A stretch of DNA of 64,000 nt from Diprion similis (GCF_021155765.1 NC_060110.1:5580001-5644000); one strand, 5' to 3'; shown: positions 14,101 to 27,400, counted from the first letter of the stretch. Made by a program: numbers and translations. Notes: generated by a model from the letters alone, not told the origin.

Positions 14101-17100
14101 GCGCAAAACGTTATCAGCTTCATAGATGAGTCAACTTGGAGTTTCGTGAAGTATCCACATAGTTGACTTGAGACCCGGTTTAAGTCAACATATTGTCAAC
14201 TTATAGAGAGCCGACCCCAATTCGACTTAAAAACAGAATTTGAGTCGATCGCCGATTTTCTCAAAATTAATTCACCCCATTCATTTTACGATTTCAGTTA
14301 TTTACTGTTTAAAGAAAAAACTAAGAACTTGAATGTGATCTTGTGCGATAAGATTTTGGCTTGGCATAGGTATGATTTTCAGACAATATTTCTTCCAAGA
14401 TACCTAAGCTGCACTGTTTGCCCTACTTTAAAACAATAAATTGATTTCAATGCCTTATTCAACTAAATCAAAAATGTATTCAACTCAATAAGCAGAAAAT
14501 TTAGTATTTCCAATCGTAATTACACCTAATAGTTACTTCTGACACAATTCCTTGAATATTTCCATAACTATTTATGCCGTTATTTTAGCTCAACCCATTT
14601 TGTTAGAATTTTTGAATTACTATTAACCCTAATCGGTTACACCTCAGTAGAATCAAATAACGGTAAAACCGGGTAAAATCGCCCCAAAAGTGATTTTTTG
14701 CTTCCAAAACGAGTTCTAAAAATTTAAAAAAAAAATACATATAAGTATACTTTAAGGACCGCAAAAAAATCCATCTCAGTTTTCCTAACCAAAATTAATT
14801 CTTTAAATATTGTAAAACATCGGCAAAGTTAAAGAAGGTTCGAAAAATGTCAAAAAATGCCTTTATTTCGCGCGAAGAATGGCATCACGAGGCCCATTTT
14901 CATGACCAAGGGACTCTACGAGGAGTTTGAAAAACGTTTTGGGTGACATTCACCCCAAAGTAATCGATTACGATTAAGATTACTATCACATATGAAATTT
15001 TCCTTGATGTAGTTTGCTGAGTATTAACTACCGGTCTTTGGATTTCTAGAAACCGTCCAGACCAGGGTTCATCTAGCGATTACACCACAGCGGCACCAAC
15101 CGGTTCGGCACACCCTAGTGCCACAAGTGGTTGCATTCTGCCGGAACAACCAACGGGAGGGCGGTATGAACTTGACTCATGCAAGAGACCATGTGTGCCC
15201 ACCCCAGGATCTACAGTCGCCCTCAGCAGCTTCCTAACGTACAGCTGTAACGAGGGCTACAATCTGAAGGGCAACAATGTTTCTTTTTGTCATAACAAGG
15301 CGTGGTACCTGCCCCCAACTTGCGTCAGTGAGTTTACACGATCACATGTACGATATTGTGCAAACGTGATCGGAGATTTCATCTTAAGGGAATGTTATAG
15401 TCCGTCGTTACCGACTGGGTTGAATGTCTTCTATTTTGGTTATTATCTGAGGCTATGCATGGCGATTCAAGAAGGGCGTAAAAGCAATATTTTTCATACA
15501 ATTCTGAATAAAGACACATTGATATATTTTGGATTTACTCAAAAATAGAGAAATTACCTGAAAAATAAGAAATTGCGATCACGGTTTCGCATTTTTTATG
15601 CCGTATCTTCATTTTTGCATAAAATCAAAATGAATTGGTGTGGTTTTGGCCAGAATTGTATTTAGAGTCTGGCTGTTATTTCTGTTTGGTGTGCGTGATT
15701 TGTGGACTTGGATATTTAGAGATATCTAATTGTAAGTCCACGTCGAAATCGAGTATAGCATCCCCTTAAGGAGGTTGATTGATCAAAAATCGATCCATTT
15801 TCTTCGTTTTATTAGGAGATACTTGTACGTTCGGTATTTATCAAATTAATATATTTAGCTACAAGAGTGTCTTTGAAAATACAAAAGTAGAAAAGTAGAA
15901 AAATAGAAAAATGAAATCATAGACAAAGACTTAGATACCGATCTCGACTGTAATATACGTATTAATTTGACTACACTATTATAATAATCAATTAATTTTC
16001 GACTCACTAAACTCTGAGGACCTGCTGTTTCTGTTTTTTACCGCTCATTGACATACAAATGTGATTAGATGGCAGAAATAAATCAAGAACAATGTTTGTT
16101 GCTTCCCTTCCAGCAATTTTCTAGCATATATTTGAGATACGATATGAAACACATTGTTTCGATCTGGATCAGGAAATCGCAAACGAAAAGCAAAGTCTTT
16201 CAAACATCAAACCAAAGATATCTCATAGAATTTTTTAAACCGTCGAGTAAAGAATAAAATTTAAACCATACGAGACAAAAATGTTCGCATTTCTTTCGGA
16301 TGAAAGCTTTACATCGCAAAAACTAGAGAATTCAAAAATACAATTGTGTGTGTATTAAAAATGTTTCAGAAACTTGCTCACCGCTGAAATCGAACAGCGT
16401 CGATATTATCTGCAAGCTTGACGGTGCGATCGTTTCCTGCGAATCCAACATCTCGCCGGGTACCAAGGCTACATTAGCCTGCAAGCATTCCTACAAACTT
16501 CCACTCGCAGATGATCCTGTGTACAGGGATCTAACTTGCCTTGAAGAAGGAGTCTGGGACCGTACCCTGTTTCGTTGTCTGCCTGGTAAAGTAACAATTT
16601 TTTAATATTTTAATATGCTCCTGCAATAATTATGTTAATTCAGAGTCAACCGGAGTCATTAATTGTTGAGTTTGTCGGCGATTGTTTAATCAGGCAAGTT
16701 TATAATTTTCGAATGAAAATTCGATGTCAATACCTTAAGTTGAAATTTTCAATTCTTGATTGTAACGCAAAAAAAATCGTTTTTAAAACTTGATAACAGC
16801 AAGAAACAAATAATAAATTAGTACAGTGAGTGCCATAGAAATTGATTGAAAAACAATAATAATTCAAAGATGATTAAGGTTTTAAAACAATTATAAATAA
16901 GATACTGATTTCTCATTATCCCCGTTTCATTGTAACTAAATTATCCACTGAATTTTAACATCATGCTTATAACTAACTGTAAAATAAGATTTTGATGTAT
17001 TAAAATGTGTATTTCGTTGAAATTTGAGAAATTATGTTGCAAGTGAAAGTTTTGCAACTCGGGCTAATATTTGTGTATTTTAGAATGCGGAACGGCAGTG

Positions 17101-18839
17101 GCACACGGAAATACTCTGATTGTCAACGGTTTTACGGCGAAACTTGGCGTTTTTCCTTGGCACGTTGGGATTTATCAGAGAACCTCGGCCGGATCTTACA
17201 TGCAAATATGCGCCGGAACCTTGATCAGCCCTGTCCTCGTTATATCCGGTAGGTAACCGAATTGCTACGTCAATTTGGCAATTTATCTGCAAAATTTTCC
17301 TACGGTAGTTACTCTTATAATTCAATATGCGGCGACAATTTATCGCGGGAATTAGTTAGTAAAAATAAATAGTAAAATTGCTGTGTGATAAAAATAATTT
17401 TTGTGAGGTTCTGTGAAAATACGGAAAACCCGTTGTTTTGCATTGTTTTTGTTATTTTGCAAACTCATCGCAGCAAACGATGAAATCATCAAAAAATCAA
17501 CTAGTATAAAACCCATTTTAAAACATCACGCCGAGTCAGACGATAAGCGATGAATCACGGCTTAATTTGAATCTAAATATATTCTTTGTACTGATACAAT
17601 TTTTCTTCTCAATCCTCTTTTCGTTATGCGTTCACAGCTGCGCACTGTTTCTACGACGATACTGTCAACGAAGTGGAAGATGCTAGCAATTACGCTGTAG
17701 CAGCGGGTAAACATTACCGATCTTATAACGCGCATGAAAAGTACGTGCAGAAGTCTATGGTAAAAAAAATTGATGTTGCAACGAGGTACTACGGAGCCAG
17801 CGGGAATTTTGCCGAAGACATTTCTTTGGTGCATCTGGAGACCACGTTCACTTTGTCAACATTGGTCCGTCCGATTTGCATGGATTGGGACAACAGATAC
17901 GAGAGAGAACAGCTCCAGAGTGGAAAAACTGGAAAGGTATGTGAACACTGACGAATCAATCCCATCGGCTGAATCAAAAGTTAAAAAAAGAGAAACATAT
18001 TGTTTGCAGCATTGATAGTGAACACGAATAAAACAAGATCCTTCATCTGAAACAGAAATTATCCTAAGCAAATGCAAATATCGCGAGCAAAAGGTCATTA
18101 TCAACGATTTGAGAAAAAAGATAATGTTGCAGTTTTTAATGTGTTAAATTGTCGATAAACGTTACTAAACTATAAGAATTATCTTGTAAACAGGCCGTGG
18201 GTTGGGGCAAAAACGCGGCAGGAGTTCCGAGCGAAGAGCTTCAAGAGATAAACTTGCCCTTTATCCCGTACCAACAATGTGTATCTGCAGTTCCAGAAGA
18301 GTTCAAGGGTTATGTCACAGCCGATAAATTTTGTGCTGGTTACTTGAACGGTACGTATGTATCAAAAATATATCGTATACACGAATGCAAAATTCCTGTG
18401 AACCTATTGGATTGAAATAATATAAAATAATAAATGCAAATGCTAATTTGCATTACGTTTCATTTCAATTACAAAATACATATTTCATTTGTATTTTATA
18501 TAAATTGTAGGTAATGAATATATAATATATATTTCATTCCCATCTCAATTGTTATTTAGAATTTCTAAGTTAACTAATTGCAATTTTACACATTACTACT
18601 ATTACTACTTTTCATATATATCTATGGTTTTTTCATTTTTTTTCTCAGGATCCAGTCTTTGCGAGGGTGACAGTGGCGGTGGATTATGTTTCCAACTCGA
18701 TGGTCTCTGGTACCTGCGTGGTATCGTTAGCGTCAGCCCCGTGTCCCAAAACACGTGTGACAATCATTATTACACAGCGTTTACGAATGTTGGACGTTTC
18801 CGCGAGTGGATACGCGCTGCCTATATTAGTGCAGTATGA
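5031..18839 (+). CDS. Modular serine protease (ModSP-like; LDLa, two CCP, trypsin-fold domain)
   Basis: The model joins 5031-5094, 9476-10446, 12420-12778, 13888-13998, 15050-15327, 16370-16585, 17084-17248, 17638-17936, 18194-18350 and 18649-18839, giving about 936 residues. Residues 1-20 form a signal peptide ([20 protein letters not shown]). A dibasic stretch (EKREKR) precedes a region to about residue 460 that is rich in G, P, R, Q and N, with GRPG repeats. One LDLa domain covers about 464-500 (six Cys, DGSDE). Two CCP/sushi domains cover about 530-593 and 597-664. The protease follows: activation site L|IVNG near 678, His724 (AAHC), Asp782 (EDISL) and Ser882 (GDSGG). The S1 residue is Ser, suggesting chymotrypsin-like cleavage. 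Insect ModSP/HP14-type proteases are secreted and start Toll and melanization cascades; that role is inferred here. Intron 3 is GC-AG. The acceptor of exon 2 is uncertain by a few residues. Confidence 0.85.
5924..5952. repeat. Poly(T) run
   Basis: An uninterrupted run of about 29 T in intron 1 of the protease gene. A similar run lies at 6429-6455. Run lengths may not be reliable in the assembly. Confidence 0.85.
6598..6860. mobile_element. TTAA-flanked MITE-like element (piggyBac type), copy 1
   Basis: TTAA at 6598-6601 is followed by GAGGAAACGTCACAACTC. The other end, read in reverse complement from 6860, is TTAAGGGGACACGTCAGTG. The matching inverted ends and the TTAA at both borders fit a short non-autonomous piggyBac-type element. 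It carries no transposase. Similar elements lie at 15384-15769 and 50456-51147. Confidence 0.5.
9900..10446 (+). repeat. Region encoding degenerate GRPG repeats
   Basis: Within exon 2 of the protease gene the DNA repeats units containing AAAATGGAAGACCTGG, for example near 10345 and 10426 and, diverged, near 10266. The protein reads as repeats such as [10 protein letters not shown] and GRPGERPG. Spacing is irregular. The pattern continues into exon 3 (12420-12778), where it becomes richer in Q and N. Confidence 0.8.
10447..12419 (+). other. Intron 2 of the modular serine protease
   Basis: The donor is GTTGAA after codon CAG at 10444-10446. The acceptor is CTAG before GAT at 12420. Both exons are in phase 0 and the low-complexity protein continues across the join. 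The intron holds an (AT)n run at about 11103-11141. No other feature is recognised. Confidence 0.7.
11103..11141. repeat. (AT)n microsatellite
   Basis: About 19 AT units in intron 2 of the protease gene. Confidence 0.9.
12779..13887 (+). other. Non-canonical GC-AG intron 3
   Basis: The exon reads AAA TGT CG, then GCAAGT (12779-12784), and the next exon starts with T at 13888 after CTACAG. This join makes CGT and brings the first LDLa cysteine (12774-12776) six residues before the second, the usual LDLa spacing. Using the nearby GT at 12783 gives phase 0 and puts the LDLa exon out of frame. GCAAGT is the typical donor of GC-AG introns. Confidence 0.75.
13012..13380. mobile_element. Palindromic MITE, family A, copy 1
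   Basis: A long inverted repeat spans nearly the whole element. The left arm has TTCATGTGTTGGATCATAAA near 13034 and the right arm carries its complement near 13338-13357. Internal blocks such as TACTAGATAAAAAATC and GATTCGTGCTTTTG also pair. It lies in intron 3 of the protease gene and has no coding potential. A related copy lies at about 47083-47240. Confidence 0.7.
15384..15769. mobile_element. TTAA-flanked MITE-like element (piggyBac type), copy 2
   Basis: The left border is TTAAGGGAATGTTATAGTC at 15384. The right end in reverse complement is TTAAGGGGATGCTATACTC, ending at 15769. About 15 to 16 of 19 bases match and both borders carry TTAA. It sits in the intron between the first and second CCP exons of the protease gene. 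No transposase is encoded. Confidence 0.55.
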
Positions 18840-20206
18840 ATATAACCATACAATTAGCATGTTTTTTCACGATCTATTGTATAGTCTTCTATCCATCTAT
18901 GGTATCTTCAACCCAGGATTAGTCGCTTCTGCAGGAATCGATTGTTTAAAAACAATTACTCACTGTTTACTTTACAACCACGGAGTAAAGGGTCGTTCAA
19001 CTACCCTTACGTAACTACAACGACTTTCTAGACCAGTTAACCAGCTCCTGGGTGCGACAAAATTCACTTTTCAATAACTGAATTTTACCCTAATTATATG
19101 TACAATATTTTGACGATAATGTTTTATTATTATATATCCTGAATTATTTTACACTCTGACGCATATATATCCAGCTACGTTTCATTTCAAGTAAAGCATA
19201 GAAGAGAGCGTGGCAAATTCACCGTTTAAGATCACTCAAGCACGGATTGGAGTCGTCCTATGCATGTACATTGTACATATATATGTAACAGGGTGCACCG
19301 AAAGTACTAGGACCCCTGAGTACTTTTTTAACGGGTGCAGACATCGACACGAACATTTTGGAAGGGTGTGCAATACCTAACCAGACTTAGAGGGATGGAT
19401 GGAAAATCTTAAACGACGAGGAGGAGCGAGTAACGGCTAGTTTCAAAGACCTTTTTGAGCAGAACATTCGCACCAAATTTGAGACTGATTTGTTTAGTGA
19501 ATCCAAAATATAAGCTCTTAAGGCCACTCTATAAGCTATTCCGAAGAAAGTAATAGTTTTAATACCATCGCATTTCAATGGCTGAAATTTGGTGAAGATG
19601 CTTTGTTCGAAAAGATCTTTTAAACTAGCCATCACTTGACCCCTGTTCGTTCTAGATTTTCATCTCACCTCCCACATCCCCCCCCCCCCCCCCCCGCATG
19701 TGGAGGGATTTACCAATCTCTCCAAATCGTACCTATTTGATCCCATACATTAATCCCTTCGAATTTAATTTCAATAAATGCACCCGTTTGAACGTTAGTC
19801 AGGAATTCCAGAACTTTAGCTCACCCTGTATATATTGTTTACCAAATACATTGTAAATGATCATTATAGTAGTTACACGTTCATTCCTATTCAAGTGCAT
19901 ATATTCTACTTTAAAACACGATTCCCCCTGGATCTAATGTAGATACAAAACACGAGAAAAAATCAATTAACGAACTGTGTGTATAACTTGGAATGTTTTT
20001 AATCACGTGTGTTTTTAAATAAATAATAATGTATCCAAATTTTAATAGAGTGAATATATAGAAAGTTTTGCTCAAAAGCACGTGCATACTTTAAGTTATC
20101 GCAATTGTTTTCTGAGGTTCCACTCAATGGATTTCCCTATAATTTTTTAGTACCCCCATTTGTAAACAGCCGGGTTTAGACTGCCTTCAAACTCGTTTCG
20201 AACTGA
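18840..20206 (+). other. 3' flank of the protease gene and intergenic DNA
   Basis: Downstream of the stop codon at 18837-18839 no coding exon is seen. A possible polyadenylation hexamer AATAAA lies at 19773-19778; another lies near 20020. A run of about 18 C occurs at 19678-19695. The true transcript end cannot be fixed from sequence alone. Confidence 0.4.
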
Positions 20207-20207
20207 A

Positions 20208-20219
20208 GTAATAATAATA

Positions 20220-20273
<54 letters not shown>

Positions 20274-20277
20274 ATGA
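20208..20277. repeat. (ATA/ATG)n triplet microsatellite
   Basis: A run of ATA then about 17 ATG units, directly upstream of a retrotransposon-like fragment. The His- and Met-rich frames over it are artefacts of the repeat. Confidence 0.9.
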
Positions 20278-20289
20278 TGCATAATGCCA

Positions 20290-20865
20290 TCTTTCCTGCC
20301 GACATAACTGCGGCTAAGGTTAGCGGGTTCAAACTCAAGAACCAAAGACACGCAACCCATCACCGAACACCCAGAATCTCCAACTGGCAGAAGCGACTCG
20401 AAAAGAACATTGAAGGGATACGATGTAACATTGGCTGAAAAAGTCAAACTTCTCCCGCAACAGAGACCATTGAAACGCCTAGAGAAACAATTTCCACCAG
20501 GACTCCAAAGATTAAGGTTTCACTCGACGCATGGAAGGTACAACACCTGCCTTCCGGAGTACCCTGGATACGTTAGATACAAAACATCACAGGCGCAACA
20601 TAACCGAAACGTGTAATACTCCAACAAGGAGAAACTCATCTATTGGGGATTGAACAACATGGTCCAGAACCAAAAGGGAAACGATACCTAGAACGAAAGA
20701 GACCTCACGAGATACTATTCGGCAATTTGGGCGATGCCAATGCAACACAAAGAGCAACAGACCGCTATGGGCACACAGAAGATGAGCTTTGAGAAGATCG
20801 TCTTAAAAGAAGTAACAGCTGTGATTGAAAAAACACACAACTGGAAAGCACCTGGAGTGCTTCCA
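20290..20865 (+). mobile_element. Decayed non-LTR retrotransposon fragment (start of reverse transcriptase)
   Basis: In broken frames the + strand gives protein pieces typical of non-LTR retrotransposon ORFs just before the reverse transcriptase core: NWQKRLEKNI near 20380, RYYSAIWAMP near 20715-20745, and EKTHNWKAPG at about 20827-20856. The last resembles the THNWKAPGPDG stretch of R4/Dong-like and related elements. Stops and frameshifts separate the pieces, and the similarity ends abruptly at a T-rich tract near 20866. It is therefore truncated and inactive. The clade is a guess from memory. Confidence 0.55.
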
Positions 20866-20869
20866 TTTT

Positions 20870-21475
20870 TTTTTTTTTTAATTTTTTGTAACGAACTTCC
20901 GTATAATACCTTAGGTGAAAGCTTATATTTCGATTTTCAATTTTATACTTTTGCAGAAAACAACTCATTTTATAAACTTTCAATGGAAAAGCTCATCCTT
21001 AAAAATGTGCCGTTTCTAGAAATTTACCGATTTCTAGATTTGGCCTTTTGAATCCACAATATATTCCGCTCATCGCAGAGCCTAATTATGATCATAGTAA
21101 TAACTTTTTGTATAAAGTTATGTAAATTTAATGCAAGGCACGAACGAAAAATGGTTAAGAACTAAGTCGAATCAATTATTTTATTTGCTTTACATATACC
21201 TGTATAAATTGTTAAAATCATCGTTTGGAACGAGCAACAAATTATTATCTTTCAAGACGCAAACTATGCAACAAATTTTAATAAATCCTTTAAGCTGTAC
21301 AATTTCTACATCAGATTCATATTGAGAACTGCTACTTGGCCCGTTTCAGCTCCGACTAAAAATAAAATTGGTCCACATTCAAAATCAACTTATATGTCTA
21401 CAAATATGTTCACAGAAATGCAGTATTGTCATGGTGTTTCGTATTCCATCTTCGACAGCTTGGTTGTTTTCAATT
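20870..21475. other. 3' flank of QDPR
   Basis: No exon is recognised here. For the minus-strand QDPR gene, which ends at 21476, a possible AATAAA signal reads on the minus strand at 21180-21185, about 290 bases past the stop codon. Confidence 0.35.
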
Positions 21476-24400
21476 TTAGACAGTTATTAATTCCGTTTGA
21501 TTGTTCCTGGTAATCAGCTGCAAAAGACTTCCATTTGACGGTCTGTCCTGATTTTGACCCCATTTGAAAAATAGCCTGTAATGGAAATAAACAGTTCCTA
21601 GATACGAACAGAGAGGCACCCTGCTCAAATTATTTACAGAGTGCAGTTGTGAAGAAAACTGCTACATATTGTCGAATATAAATCTTTCAATTTTCTTGAA
21701 CATGTAATTACCAAGCGAAAGTGTTAAACATTGGTAATGAACACAAAATATTATTATTGGGTAGTGCAACGTGAATTTAACAGAAAAAAATCTGTGACAA
21801 TGTCTCAAGCTACGATACATAAAAAAAAAGATTGTTGGACTTCAGGTAGAAAAAATTAGACTCCTTCATCTGAGAACATCAAACTCCATCATTAGAATAT
21901 ACTTCAAAAGAGATCGTTTTTCTGAAAATTTGATTTTATTCTCACCCTGCTACAAATTCTAGTGGCGTCCACGTTGACGTATCAGCATCTGGCATCCACT
22001 TCCTGTTCATAGGAGTATCTAGTGTGACAGGTAAAATTGTGGCAACGAGAGAATCCTTAGGAAGACCGCTCCCTTCATTAGCCAATGATTTTGTCAATTG
22101 GTGAACAGCAGCCTTGGCCATTCCATACCCAATCATACCTAAGAAGTGTAGTAATGAAAAAATGTTCTTGTCACAGACGCGTGGAATGTATGAATTTATA
22201 CAATAACGATTTTGAAGATGCATTTGAAATTGAAGAAGGTGAACAATTCCATGGTACGAAAAAAAAAAAAAACAACTTGGAAAACACTTTTTCATCAAAA
22301 AGTATCAGTTTGCCGGTAAAACATTGAAAATCGATTCATTTCCAGTAGAACCGGAAGTTAAAATTAAACGAGACACAGCAATTTTCCTGTCCATCATTTG
22401 ACTGTAAAACCCTATGAGTTTTAGATTTTTTGATCAAGTCGGACCGACATCCAGACCGACATTTCTATGAAAACCTATTTTTCGGATTCTAGAGTCCCAA
22501 AAACGCAAAGATTCGTTGAAATTAGAAAAAGTGATTTTCCACAGAAACAAATACTTTTCTTACATAAAAGTAATGGAAAGGAATTCAACAGAATTATATT
22601 TGACTGACAATGTAACAGCACAATTATCATCGCTATTATAAGGCCCAAATCATTGTATCATTTCTGAAACATTAAAAGCTTATTATCCAGCCGATTTCAC
22701 TCGATTACTGCCACGTTTTTTCTCAAATGGATTCTTCAAGATTGCCCAAAATACATTCTTAGATACAATAATATACGTTTTTACAAAATAATTATTCAAT
22801 AATAATAATGCATTATGATTTCACTGATTGCGAGCATGGAACTGAATTGACTGGGATGCTAAATAAAATTTATCTCCAATGATATGTAAACAATCATATT
22901 AAGGACTACGTCAGATAAAATGAATTGCAATTAAATACTTTCGTCACTTGAAGAATGTTACAATGATTCATCTGAGTATAGTTGCCACTAATTAGACTGT
23001 TTCTGTTGAAGTCATGACCTAGTTTTTCTTATGAAAATATGTTTCATCAACAATAATCATCATGTTTTGATCATGTGTTCGTCAAAATTTTTGTTCTGAT
23101 AGGTTCCTACGACGCTGTATATAAGTATGATGTTTGGTACGTGCTTGAATATTTGTTTTCACATTAAAAACCTGAAAGACTTTGGACAGATCAATCGTAT
23201 TCTACCCGTTGATTTGTCTATCTTTCAACTTAAGGTCCTATCCTATCGATGTACAAAAGTGGATGTAGTATTGGAAAAAATCTATTTAGTTTTAAGAAGG
23301 GATTTATCTAAATCACGAACCAGGTGTTCCCTCAAGCGCAGGCTTGGCACCAGTCAGCGTTAGGAAACCTCCCTGTTTCAAATGGTGAGCAGCAATACTA
23401 GAGGCAATTACCGAACTCCAGACGCTTTGCTTCCACATCAAATCACTATTTTTTACATAATCTTTGCTTGCTGCATTACCACCGGCCCAGCCACCTGCCA
23501 CGCAAATAACACCGTCCAGCTTCTCTCCTTTCAGAAGTTCTTTAATTTGCGACAAGATCTGATTTTCCTGCAATTAAATGTTCAAAGATGAGTATGCTGT
23601 TCTGCCTGAATAAAAAGTGAAAAATAGAGAAAAGTTTGTTTAAAGAATTTCCATCTGTGTTATTTATGCCAATGAATACGAGTGAAAGAACCTCTCTACT
23701 ACCTAATAAAGTGATTATAAGCAAATTCAAATAACAGAAACAAGCGATAAGATATCAAGGATTTTTGAGACAAGGTTTTATCATTAGAACGTTCAAAACA
23801 TTCAAACTCTGATATTTTTCACCTGGATTTAATGTTTTTTAGCTTATTTTATACACCATATAAATGTGCAGAGATCGTTTGACAAAATATTTACAAATTG
23901 TTATCCCGAATACTGTACAATACATACTTGTCAACGATTATTGCAGTTTCACGTTATGACTGTACTATAATACTATAATATAAGATTTCTTGCACGCTGT
24001 TTAGACAATATATGAGGGTTTAGTCGGCAAGGAAAATGAGCCCAAAAACATTAGAACTGAATCACAAAATTTCATTCCAAATAGTAAAAAATAATTCCAT
24101 GTCGGTTTGAATACCTGTTCCTCCCATGTTGCGTTAGATGGGACGATAACGTTGGCATCTGCGAGGTCATTCTCTCTCATGTCAATGGACCCAACCCACT
24201 AAAACAAAAATACAAAACAATTGTAGAACTATTAAGATATCCCAATTTCAACATATGTTGCGCTAGTTGCACAATTAATTAATTAAATTCATTGACCATT
24301 AAGTTTTTTCATCCGACAATTACATCGAATCGGATAACCTTTGGCTCTGCTTTTATCATAGCATGTCAACGTTTCTAACGTGCTCGTATGACGTGTGGGC

Positions 24401-27400
24401 TGTTGGATAGCTGATTAAACATTTGCCAAATATCAATTCCACCGTTTTGAAACGTTAGTTTTCGATATTGGATGATCACAACTAGCTAAGCATTTAGGAA
24501 AATTAGGTTTAGCAGTATCTGCACAGCTGCAGCCACTACGAGAAAATATTCTTCATACTAAATATTAGTTGAAGATTCTCTGAAAAAATGTCTCTGCAAG
24601 TTGTTCAGATTCTTATATTTAATTTGATTTTGTCAGAACTAGTTATAAAGACAGAAATTCAAAGGAATACAAGGTCATTCCAAAAAACTCTAGAACTTTT
24701 TAAAACAGCTCAGACATTGCCAGAATAATACAAGCTCTTCCAAAAGTAATACAAATTTTGTTCTCGATTACACTGTCTGAAGAAATGATCTAGTTCTGAA
24801 ATCCTTCTGAAAAAAATTTGGATAAATTTCGAAGAATTTTTATTTACCATGGCAGTGTTAAAAATATATTGAAAATTTAAAATAAAATCGGCGGACAATG
24901 AGCCATCTCTGAGTTTTATGCACTAGTAAAAATCTTTTTGTCCGAAATATTGACTTATGAAAATACCGTTCTTTCTGGAATGTCGATTTGTTTTACTTTT
25001 TCTCACCCTTTTTCGCTGTTTAATTTTAAAAAAAGTATGTTAGGCAAAGTTAGAGCTTTCTGTTTCGCAACTATGGAATTGCTTTGTAGAAAATGCAGTT
25101 GCCGAATTATTATGTTTTACTAATTCATTAGAGCCGCCACAAATGTGTTTACCGTATTTACTTAATTGGAAATTACCCGATGTTTTCAAGTTTTACCAGT
25201 TCACGATTAATTAGTTGGGTTGAATTTTCTCCACACAATGTCTGACGTTGCAAATAAGAATTTTATTTCATACCCAGCATTTTGATAGTCTACCGAATAT
25301 AAAATGGCAAAATACTCTTTTGCAACTCCCGTTATTTCTATTACGTAACAACTTCTCGCCAAGCCGTTTACCCATGCCCAGAACTGAATGCAACATCATA
25401 TTCAACAAGTTTTTTTCAGCATTAAACGGTAAAATAAACTGCCTCATTTTTTCTTATAGATTTAAAATCTAATCCGAAAATTGATAAAAGCGGTAGTTTA
25501 AGAAGAGAGTCTAGTTTAAGATGTTATTATTCTCAAATAATTTTTTGATGCTACAAGCACCATTTTTTGGATCCTATAAAATTTCTATTAAACCTGCCAC
25601 AAAGAAAAGCATTATGGAAAAAACGAGACGTTACAAAAAAAACTTAGATTGTCCATAGAAGGCAGAGTAAAAATCTGAAATATTACTCTAACGTAATTGG
25701 CTAACGCCTCAAAAATTTTGCCATGTACAATTTGCGTAAAAATTATTTTTAAATGAAGGCAGATTTAGTTCAAAAGAATTTGTCTCCACACAATAGTATT
25801 CTGATAAGTTGGTTTTCACCATGAAATCGTATGGATAAAGCCATTTTTACTTTTCATCACCTACGGTGATATAAGTAAATCTAGAAATCTACTGAATAAC
25901 AAGATCCGAAACTTTTTACAATTTCAAATTCGAACGATGCACAAGAAAAATGTCCATGTCCCAAATTTTTTTGAACGTATACTTCCATAGAAAAAAATTC
26001 ATTAAACTTGAAAGGCTTCGACACAGTTCACGAAAAATGAAGGAATCATTTCATAAAAAAAGAGAGGATTAACAGCAAAAGATTCTGACCATACTTGATG
26101 GTACGTCCAGTAATTAAATTGGTTTGTATATAACAATTAATAAAATATTTTACAGCTTGTTCCTTACTGCATGCCTAGCAATTACACCTAGGTAGTTGAA
26201 TTTATTAGTAATGCTGGAGATTGTAGCCACCTAGGATCAACTTGTGTCTTTTACGTGAAAGGTTCCATTGGTTTCCAGCCTTGGCCTTGATATAGTTTCC
26301 CTCTCACTTATGCAACATTGATCAGTATAAATCTAACGATTGAAAGTGGACAGAATTGCGCATTGAAATAAAAATAATATAATCGTATACATGAGCGTAT
26401 ACATCATAATAATAATAATCAAGTTGGAGGGCATTTTTCTTTCGCAATAAATAATACAAATGCTATATGTATACAGACAATAGGTCCAAGCACAAATGTT
26501 ATAACACAGATTATATGCCGAACAATTATTTCAGTAAATGAATACGGGTTTGTTTTTTTCAACTTCTCACTCCTGTTCTGCGAAAAAAAAGAAGTACATC
26601 AAAGAAAATAAGGAAAGTTATTATAATCACCCCGAAAGCTAAAAGTTAATTTTATACTCCCGTCGTTTGAAGGCCTAGAAAATCATTCTGATCATATTCC
26701 AATGGGCGCTTGGGTGTATGTGTGTACATTTTTTATCCTATGATGTCTGGAGAACGAATGAACAGATTCGGATGATTTTGATCTCATTTGTCAGGGTTTT
26801 TTTAACTCGGAACTACAATATGGATTATGAAAATGATCGGGCCAGTATTTTTCGAGTTATTTGTAAAACGTAAGAAATAAAAATTACAATGGACTTTGAT
26901 GATTTTGGTCTTAATCAACGCAGCTTCTCCTGATTAAGAACTGAATTAGCTTTGGATTTTATCGGTAATACAGTTTTTGAAATATTAGAATAGCAAAGTA
27001 AATAAAATATAAATTTCATTAGTCAATGTTTTATACTTTCGAAAGCAGTCCCAGCAGAAAATGCTTACTTACGTAATATTTATTTGTAATTGAACAAATT
27101 CATTCATGAAGACGGAATATCATTAAATTTAACTAATATAATTTTTGGGAATTCTTGATTTTAGTATTTGACTTTATTACATAACAGGTATTGCAAAAAT
27201 TGTAAGGTGCTCGAGGTTTTTTTTTAAATCGTTATTTCACAACATTGATATTATCGGAAATTCAGTAAATCCTAATGAAAGAATTATCGAATACGAATTT
27301 GACGTCAACGTAAAATCTGATTTACTTTCCATATAAAATTTATATCCATGACACGGGCATTAATTATAATATCGATCCACGTGATAGGTAGTAATTGTGT

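Noticed and set aside
20147-20447. Poly-His, poly-Ile and poly-Met frames
   Set aside because: They are translations of the ATG/ATA triplet microsatellite.
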